Of a DNA stretch of 10,080 nt, positions 1 to 4,595 are shown in pieces (the first letter of the stretch is position 1; each line of letters begins with the position of its first letter). Location of the stretch: assembly GCA_003477345.1 (NCBI GenBank), contig DMTG01000244.1, forward strand, positions 1 to 10,080, written 5' to 3'. The position numbers and the translations under genes are program-made. This DNA comes from Succinivibrionaceae bacterium. Its GTDB lineage: Bacteria > Pseudomonadota > Gammaproteobacteria > Enterobacterales > Succinivibrionaceae. The notes below the pieces were generated by a model. That model did no database searches and was not told the DNA's origin. It worked only from the letters and a program-made list of their open reading frames with translations.

Positions 1-701
1 TGCAGGTGGATGCCATTATTCTGTGTGAATCAATCCATACCGAACTTACTACCAAGAGACTTAAAAAATCAGGCATCCCGGTTGCTGAATTGGTATCCAT
101 ACCTGCCGATCCTATTGACATAGCCATAGGCGTTGATCATATAGAGCTCGTTGCCAGCGCCACAAGAGGACTTATAGAGTTCGGCAGAAAAAACATTGCC
201 TACTTCGGTGTAAGACAGGACAGAAGAACCATGGAAAGGCAGAAAGGCTTTGAAATGGCGCTGAGAGCCAGAGGCATGCGTCCGCATATCTTCACCTCTG
301 TAACCCCGTCCAATTTCAAGCTCGGTGGTGAGCTTATGAAATCCGCCTTAGGCTCAGAGTCCAATGTGGATGCGGTTATCTGTACCAATGATGACGTAGC
401 TTTAGGTGCCCTGATTGCCTGCCAGCAGTATCGAACCGAAGTACCTGAGGATATTGCAGTCATCGGCTATAACGGTCTTAACTTCTGTGATGCCGCAGTC
501 CCTACCCTGTGCTCTCTGGCAACACCTAGAGGAGAAATCGGTAGACTTGCGGTTGAAAAGATTGTTGAGCAGATAGAAAGCGGCAAGCTTGAACAGTACG
601 TGCTCGATCTTACCAATACCTGCAAACTTCGCGAAGGCGGATCGGTAACCTCAGAGGAATTCGATATCATCAACAGACAGATTGCCTCGATAACAAAATA
701 A
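1..701 (+). CDS. LacI/GalR-family transcriptional repressor, GntR (gluconate repressor)-like, 5' partial
   Basis: C-terminal effector-binding and dimerisation part of a LacI-family repressor. The reading frame is open to the left edge (first whole codon at base 3), so the helix-turn-helix and roughly the first 100 residues lie outside; the GTG at base 6 is an internal valine, not a start. Visible landmarks are VDAIILCE at the beginning, GRKNIAYFGVRQDRRT (about nt 183-230), CTNDDVALGA (nt 381-410), the IGYNG segment, and ATPRGEIGRLAVEKI near the end, closing with LREGGSV. These follow E. coli GntR closely as I remember it (its HRHIAYLGARLDERT, CTNDDLAVGA and LTPRERMG), better than LacI, GalR or PurR. 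Such proteins bind operator DNA in the cytoplasm and are released by a sugar or sugar acid; gluconate or a related acid is the inferred ligand. Its target is probably to the left of the window. Control of the uxu genes 7 kb away is possible but nothing in the sequence shows it. Confidence 0.93.
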   Translation, partial: QVDAIILCESIHTELTTKRLKKSGIPVAELVSIPADPIDIAIGVDHIELVASATRGLIEFGRKNIAYFGVRQDRRTMERQKGFEMALRARGMRPHIFTSVTPSNFKLGGELMKSALGSESNVDAVICTNDDVALGALIACQQYRTEVPEDIAVIGYNGLNFCDAAVPTLCSLATPRGEIGRLAVEKIVEQIESGKLEQYVLDLTNTCKLREGGSVTSEEFDIINRQIASITK

Positions 702-721
702 GAAAGTCCTAAAAAATCCAG

Positions 722-752
722 TAAGCAGCTTATATTAAGCTGCTTAATTTTT
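722..752 (+). terminator. Intrinsic terminator of the LacI-family regulator gene
   Basis: A perfect 11-bp stem (722-732 with 736-746, TAAGCAGCTTA against TAAGCTGCTTA) with a 3-nt loop is followed by ATTTTTAT. It starts 21 bp after the regulator stop codon and points the right way, so it separates that gene from ettA. Confidence 0.88.
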
Positions 753-837
753 ATGGATTGGCGGAAATTAACTTTCAGAGCTTTATATATAAAAGTCACT
801 TATTGCTGAGAGTTTCACAGAGAGATTTGAAATTAAG

Positions 838-858
838 GCTATAATATAGCAATTATAG
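838..858 (+). promoter_or_regulatory. Candidate -10 region within nested palindromes, upstream of ettA
   Basis: TATAAT at 840-845 matches the sigma-70 -10 consensus exactly. It sits in the odd palindrome GCTATA-A-TATAGC (838-850) and in an inverted repeat CTATAAT-N6-ATTATAG (839-858). No convincing -35 lies at 16-18 bp: TTCACA at 814-819 is too far upstream. The call is therefore tentative. It is the best promoter candidate in the 350 bp between the regulator and ettA, and would give a leader of about 200 nt. Confidence 0.35.
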
Positions 859-1029
859 TTATCCTTCTTCTGGATAATCCTTGATTTATAGCGGCCATAA
901 TTTTTTATGGCTTTGTAAAATAAGAGAATTAGAGACTTCTGCTTCTATGCAGAAAAGCCTCTCTAAAGCTCTTGAAACTGACAGCCGACCTGTAGTCGGC
1001 TGTTTATACGATCTTCAACAAAAAAGATC
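859..1029 (+). promoter_or_regulatory. Hairpin-rich leader region upstream of ettA
   Basis: Five short inverted repeats follow one another: 859-864/872-877 (TTATCC/GGATAA), 894-900/905-911 (GCCATAA, TTTT loop, TTATGGC), 937-942/949-954 (TTCTGC/GCAGAA, partly extended outward by AGAG and CTCT), 981-989/995-1003 (ACAGCCGAC/GTCGGCTGT, the strongest, followed by TTTA) and 1010-1015/1024-1029 (GATCTT/AAGATC). The last ends 8 nt before the ettA Shine-Dalgarno. A 30-codon ORF (ATG 947, TGA 1037-1039) runs through the last part and ends inside that Shine-Dalgarno. This looks like a structured 5' UTR, or a small RNA ending near 1005. No Rfam family is recognised by eye. The rest of the 702-1051 gap shows nothing more. 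Confidence 0.4.
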
Positions 1030-1051
1030 ATATTACTGAGGATATTTTTTA

Positions 1052-2716
1052 ATGGCGCAATTCATTTACACCATGAATCGAGTAGGCAAAATAGTTCCGC
1101 CTAAACGACAAATCCTAAAGGACATTTCCCTGTCCTTCTTCCCTGGTGCAAAAATCGGCGTATTAGGTTTAAACGGTGCCGGCAAGTCTACACTTATCAA
1201 GATCATGGCCGGCATAGACAAAGACTATGAAGGCGAAGCCAGACCGCAGCCCGGCATCAAAATCGGCTATCTGCCTCAGGAACCGGTGCTCGATCCTGAA
1301 AAGACAGTAAGAGATACCATAGAAGAATCCTTCAAAGAGGTAAAAGAAGCCTTATCAAGACTTGATGAAGTCTACGCAGCCTACGCTGATGAAAATGCTG
1401 ACTTCGATGCTCTGGCCAAAGAACAGGCCAAACTTGAAGCAATTATTCAGACTTATGACGGCCACAATCTCGAAGTCCAGATTGACAAAGCAGCCGATGC
1501 GCTGAGACTGCCTCCTTATGACAGACAGATCAAAGTGCTCTCAGGCGGTGAGCGCCGCCGTGTAGCTCTGTGCAGACTGCTGCTTGAAAAACCAGACATG
1601 CTGCTGCTCGATGAGCCTACCAACCACCTGGATGCTGAATCCATTGACTGGCTTGAACAGTTCCTGCATCAGTACCCTGGTACTGTGGTAGCAGTAACTC
1701 ACGACCGCTACTTCTTAGATAATGTAGCAGGCTGGATTTTAGAGCTTGACCGTGGCGAAGGTATTCCTTGGCAGGGCAACTACTCAAGCTGGCTTGATCA
1801 GAAAGATCAGCGTCTGAAAATTGAAGAAAGCACCGAATCTGCCCGCCGCCGTTCCATTGAACGCGAGCTTGAATGGGTAAGACAGGGAGCCAAAGGCCGT
1901 CAGGCAAAATCCAAAGCCCGTATGTCCCGCTTTGAAGAGCTGTCAAGCGTTGAATACCAGCGCAGAAATGAAACCAATGAGCTGTACATTCCGCCTGGGC
2001 CAAGACTTGGTGATACCGTGGTTGAAGTCAGCAATCTGTCTAAAGCCTACGGCGATCAGGTGTTAATTGATGATCTTTCCTTCAGCATTCCAAAAGGAGC
2101 CATTGTCGGAATCATCGGTCCAAACGGTGCCGGTAAATCTACCCTGTTCCGCATGATCACAGGAATTGAGACTCCGGACAAAGGCAGCATCAAGCTCGGC
2201 GATACCGTGGTTACTGCTTACGTAGAACAGTTCCGTGACAAGATGAAGAATGAGAACACCGTTTTCGATGAAATCTCTCAGGGTCAGGATATTCTGAAGA
2301 TCGGCAGCTATGAAATCCCAAGCCGTGCCTATATTGGCAGATTCAACTTCAGAGGCACTGATCAGCAGAAACGCGTCGGCGATCTCTCCGGAGGAGAAAG
2401 AGGCCGACTGCAGCTTGCCAAATTGCTGCAGGTAGGCGGAAACCTCCTGCTTCTAGACGAGCCTACCAACGATCTGGACGTGGAGACTCTGCGTGCGCTT
2501 GAAAATGCGCTGCAGGAATTCCCGGGAAGTGCCATGGTTATATCCCATGACCGCTGGTTCCTCGACCGTATTGCCACACATATTCTGGACTACGGTGATG
2601 AAGGCAAGGTCACCTTCTTTGAAGGCAACTACACTGAATATGAAGCCTGGAAAAAGGCCAACCTCGGTGAAGATGCCCAGCCGCATAGACTGCGCTTCAA
2701 GAAGGCAACCATGTAG
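1052..2716 (+). CDS. ettA: Energy-dependent translational throttle protein EttA (ABC-F ATPase)
   Basis: Cytoplasmic ABC-F protein that binds the ribosomal E site and couples formation of the first peptide bonds to the ATP/ADP state. At 554 aa it is one residue shorter than E. coli EttA as I recall it, and begins with the same MAQFIYTM-type start. It has no membrane segments. First ATPase domain: Walker A GLNGAGKST (39-47), signature LSGGE (163-167), Walker B with catalytic E188, H217. The arm insert covers roughly 95-140. The linker (PtIM) lies around 242-322, with WVRQGAKGRQAKSKAR at 275-290. Second domain: Walker A GPNGAGKST (356-364), LSGGE (445-449), Walker B with E470, H499. E188 and E470 fall at the numbers used for the E. 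coli double mutant, so spacing is conserved throughout. The start is supported by TGAGGA at 1037-1042, 9 nt before the ATG. It is monocistronic, flanked by terminators on both sides. Both ATP sites are intact. The related factors Uup and YheS are less likely given the exact family start, length and linker. Confidence 0.98.
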   Translation: MAQFIYTMNRVGKIVPPKRQILKDISLSFFPGAKIGVLGLNGAGKSTLIKIMAGIDKDYEGEARPQPGIKIGYLPQEPVLDPEKTVRDTIEESFKEVKEALSRLDEVYAAYADENADFDALAKEQAKLEAIIQTYDGHNLEVQIDKAADALRLPPYDRQIKVLSGGERRRVALCRLLLEKPDMLLLDEPTNHLDAESIDWLEQFLHQYPGTVVAVTHDRYFLDNVAGWILELDRGEGIPWQGNYSSWLDQKDQRLKIEESTESARRRSIERELEWVRQGAKGRQAKSKARMSRFEELSSVEYQRRNETNELYIPPGPRLGDTVVEVSNLSKAYGDQVLIDDLSFSIPKGAIVGIIGPNGAGKSTLFRMITGIETPDKGSIKLGDTVVTAYVEQFRDKMKNENTVFDEISQGQDILKIGSYEIPSRAYIGRFNFRGTDQQKRVGDLSGGERGRLQLAKLLQVGGNLLLLDEPTNDLDVETLRALENALQEFPGSAMVISHDRWFLDRIATHILDYGDEGKVTFFEGNYTEYEAWKKANLGEDAQPHRLRFKKATM

Positions 2717-2723
2717 CGAATAC

Positions 2724-2794
2724 CTGTATAAATAGAAATTTATACAGCACGCGCTAACAACAGAGAGGATCGGCTAATAGCTGATCCTTTTTTT
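2724..2794 (+). terminator. Double-hairpin terminator of ettA
   Basis: Two stems follow the ettA stop. The first (2724-2733 with 2738-2747, CTGTATAAAT/ATTTATACAG, loop AGAA) is A/T-rich and has no T-run. The second (2766-2775 with 2779-2788, one G-U pair, loop AAT) runs into seven T's (2788-2794) and is a standard rho-independent terminator. The first stem may protect the 3' end or slow polymerase. Confidence 0.88.
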
Positions 2795-2801
2795 GATTTT
2801 T

Positions 2802-2859
2802 AATTAGCTGTTAATTCGATAAAAAATTAGCTGGTAATAAAGATTATTGAACCTATAAT
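2802..2859 (+). promoter_or_regulatory. Promoter of the EamA transporter gene with a 23-bp-spaced direct repeat
   Basis: TATAAT at 2854-2859 is a consensus -10. At 17 bp spacing the -35 would be CTGGTA (2831-2836), a weak match, so an activator may be needed. AATTAGCTGTTAAT (2802-2815) recurs as AATTAGCTGGTAAT (2825-2838), 13 of 14 bases identical, start-to-start 23 bp. The second copy covers the -35. This is the arrangement expected of a repressor or activator site, but no known consensus is recognised. Transcription would start near 2866. Confidence 0.5.
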
Positions 2860-2903
2860 ATACCCAATGCAAAATCCACAGAGCACAGAATCAGGAGTCT
2901 CTT

Positions 2904-3851
2904 ATGGTATTGAATAAGAAAGGTATTACCTGTGCAGTACTCTCTGCAGTCTGCTATGGAACAAATCCGCTGGGTGCTCTGATGTTATACGGTGAAGGTC
3001 TTAATACCCTAAGCGTGCTGACATTAAGATTCTCCCTCTCCTCAGTGATCCTTATGATGATGCTTTCGGTGACGCATAAGGGCTTTTTCATAAACCTCAA
3101 AGAAGCGTTCATCATATCGGTTCTAGGAGTACTGTTTGCAATATCCGCAGGGCTGCTGTTCCTGAGTTTTCTCTATATGGATGCAGGAGTCGCGTCCACT
3201 CTGCTGTTTACCTATCCTATAATGGTCGCAGCCATTATGGCGCTGTTTTTTAAAGAAAAACTATCGATAAGTACCTATATTGCGATAGCTCTGGCTTTTT
3301 TGGGTGTTGCCCTGCTGTCTTTCGGCAGCAGTTCAGGCAGTTCCTGGAGCTGGCTTGGCGCTCTGTTTGTTATCTTAAGTTCACTGAGCTACTCAATCTA
3401 CATCATCATCGTCAACAAAACTTCTATTCGCATGTCGAATCTGAAGCTGAACTTCTATGTGCTGACTGTATGCGCCCTCTGCATAATAGCAGCCATGGAG
3501 CTTTCAGGTCAGGAATTCATTCTCCCTCAGACCTACAGCGGATTCTTCTTTTCGATTTTTATGGCCGTGGTTCCTTCAGTTTTATCCATGGTATTTCTGA
3601 GCATGGCAATTCATGAGATAGGATCTACTCCCACTGCAACCCTCGGTGCTCTGGAACCGCTTACTGCTGTAATTATCGGAGTATATATCTTCGATGAGGC
3701 TTTCTCTCCTCAGTTAGGCTTGGGAATTGCTCTGACGCTTGCTGCGGTACTGCTGGTTACCCTTGGAGATCAGCTCTCACTGCACCGGGTCACAATGGTT
3801 ATAAACTCAATTGGAAACAGTGTAAAAAAGCACTGGCGCTGGAGAATCTAG
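2904..3851 (+). CDS. EamA/DMT (drug/metabolite transporter) family inner-membrane permease
   Basis: Integral inner-membrane transporter of the ten-helix DMT superfamily (EamA, RhaT-like), 315 aa, usual length about 290-310. Hydrophobic segments are visible near residues 7-29, 35-55, 68-90, 97-116, 122-141, 147-170, 182-199, 211-234, 244-263 and 269-287. This gives two tandem five-helix EamA repeats (about 7-140 and 149-287). The second repeat ends with the family signature around 251-272 (EPLTAVIIGVYIFDEAFSPQ); its equivalent in repeat one is TYPIMVAAIMALFFKEKLS (103-121). A basic tail of about 25 residues (VKKHWRWRI at the end) should be cytoplasmic. Family members export amino acids, nucleobases or other metabolites, and some import them; the sequence does not reveal the substrate. 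The start is supported by AGGAG at 2893-2897, 6 nt before ATG. It stands alone, with a terminator upstream and a long gap downstream. No good plus-strand terminator follows. Confidence 0.93.
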   Translation: MVLNKKGITCAVLSAVCYGTNPLGALMLYGEGLNTLSVLTLRFSLSSVILMMMLSVTHKGFFINLKEAFIISVLGVLFAISAGLLFLSFLYMDAGVASTLLFTYPIMVAAIMALFFKEKLSISTYIAIALAFLGVALLSFGSSSGSSWSWLGALFVILSSLSYSIYIIIVNKTSIRMSNLKLNFYVLTVCALCIIAAMELSGQEFILPQTYSGFFFSIFMAVVPSVLSMVFLSMAIHEIGSTPTATLGALEPLTAVIIGVYIFDEAFSPQLGLGIALTLAAVLLVTLGDQLSLHRVTMVINSIGNSVKKHWRWRI

Positions 3852-3894
3852 CAGACTCTGAACTGTTTAGACTTACTTATTACGCATTCCTATA

Positions 3895-3932
3895 CAAAAA
3901 AATACCTGAAGATCCGATAAGAACTTCAGGTA
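3895..3932 (-). terminator. Intrinsic terminator facing the minus strand, no visible gene attached
   Basis: A perfect 9-bp stem (3903-3911 with 3924-3932, TACCTGAAG/CTTCAGGTA) is flanked on its left by a run of A's (3896-3902). Read on the minus strand this is a stem followed by a U-run, a standard terminator for transcripts arriving from the right. On the plus strand the stem is followed by CTCTGTATCC, not T's, so it would end EamA-gene transcripts poorly. No minus-strand gene is visible to its right. A short open minus-strand frame stops at 3950-3948, 16 bp before the stem. Confidence 0.55.
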
Positions 3933-4380
3933 CTCTGTATCCTTTATTTATCGAATATTAAGTTCTTTGACAGCTCTATGGCTGAAGCCAGGGCTTTTCG
4001 GGCACAATTTGGTAAAAAACTGTGCAGTATTCTAGACAATATAGATAATATTATAGAAAACACTTTTTTTATCAGATTTCGACGCTGCTAGAGTTAAAAA
4101 TGCGGAAGCTGACAATTTTTTTCTGCGGAAGTTTTTATTTCCTGTTTATTTTACTGATTTAATTATATATTTATTGAAATTATCGAATCTTATGCTGTTT
4201 TTTTAAAAAAACTGCTTCTGCACATTTTAAGAACAGCTACGCCAGTGTCAGAAATCCTGTCTTAATTATCCTTATCAAAATTTTTATAAAGATCTGATCT
4301 GCAGTTTTTTTTGATGGCTTTTATAAAAATTTTTTAAAAGTTATCAATATGTAACATTCATTTTTGCTGATTTTTGCAGG
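3933..4380. other. AT-rich intergenic stretch without a recognisable gene
   Basis: No ORF of useful length and no family similarity on either strand. What can be seen: TATAAT on the minus strand (4055-4050) without a good -35; an 8-bp direct repeat TGCGGAAG at 4101-4108 and 4124-4131; a 16-bp palindrome of seven T's and seven A's bounded by G and C (4197-4212); a minus-strand stem with one bulge (4236-4230 with 4219-4212) followed by seven U's; and many phased A- and T-runs that suggest bent DNA. It could be degraded sequence or a regulatory region for the downstream transporter operon. Confidence 0.5.
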
Positions 4381-4389
4381 TATTTTCCA

Positions 4390-4403
4390 TTTGTGCGCAC
4401 AAA
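4390..4403. promoter_or_regulatory. Perfect 14-bp palindrome, candidate operator for the transporter operon
   Basis: TTTGTGC directly abuts its reverse complement GCACAAA, a perfect two-fold symmetric site. Its centre lies about 70 bp upstream of the predicted start site of the next promoter, a usual place for an activator. It is too compact for the CRP consensus (TGTGA-N6-TCACA), and I do not recognise it as FNR, LexA, ArgR, PurR or TyrR. The regulator is unknown. Confidence 0.45.
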
Positions 4404-4430
4404 GCACCTTTTTTGGGCTTATTTAACTAA

Positions 4431-4459
4431 TTGTCCTTAAATATAAAATTTGTTATAAA
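4431..4459 (+). promoter_or_regulatory. Sigma-70 promoter of the AbgT-like transporter/pepT operon
   Basis: TTGTCC (4431-4436) lies 17 bp upstream of TATAAA (4454-4459), with a TGT extension (4451-4453) directly before the -10. The spacing is optimal and the extended -10 compensates for the imperfect hexamers. Transcription would start near 4466, leaving a leader of about 130 nt. Confidence 0.65.
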
Positions 4460-4462
4460 TTA

Positions 4463-4575
4463 TTCCTGAAAGGAAACCGGCATTGAATGCCGAAACTTAA
4501 AATAATTGCACAATCTTATAAGTACAATTACTAATAGCCGCTAAAGCGGCAGTAACCGTCTATTAATGACGGTAC
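4463..4575 (+). promoter_or_regulatory. Structured leader upstream of the AbgT-like transporter gene
   Basis: Five inverted repeats in a row: 4463-4467/4471-4475 (TTCCT/AGGAA, probably only partly transcribed), 4478-4483/4487-4492 (CGGCAT/ATGCCG, loop TGA), 4503-4508/4525-4530 (TAATTG/CAATTA), 4537-4541/4546-4550 (GCCGC/GCGGC, loop TAAA) and 4555-4560/4568-4573 (ACCGTC/GACGGT). The last ends 11 nt before the Shine-Dalgarno. None has a T-run, so they are not terminators; roles in mRNA stability or translation control are inferred. A 15-codon ORF (ATG 4487, stop TAA 4532-4534) and an 8-codon ORF (ATG 4566, stop TAA 4590-4592) lie in the leader. Confidence 0.4.
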
Positions 4576-4595
4576 TTTATTTTCAGGAGTAAATT

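Noticed and set aside
6..8. GTG at base 6 as the start codon of the regulator
   Set aside because: The frame is open to the window edge, and the LacI-family DNA-binding region would be missing; this is an internal codon of a truncated gene.
1617..2003. 128-codon open frame on the minus strand inside ettA
   Set aside because: It lies wholly antisense to a strongly conserved gene, has no family similarity and an implausible composition (rich in Trp, Gln and Cys); a codon-usage shadow.
4390..4403. CRP binding site
   Set aside because: The palindrome has abutting arms, whereas CRP needs TGTGA and TCACA separated by six bases.
3852..4595. CRISPR array, tRNA or insertion sequence in the 744-bp gap
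   Set aside because: No regularly spaced long repeats, no cloverleaf, and no transposase or terminal inverted repeats with target duplications; only short isolated repeats.
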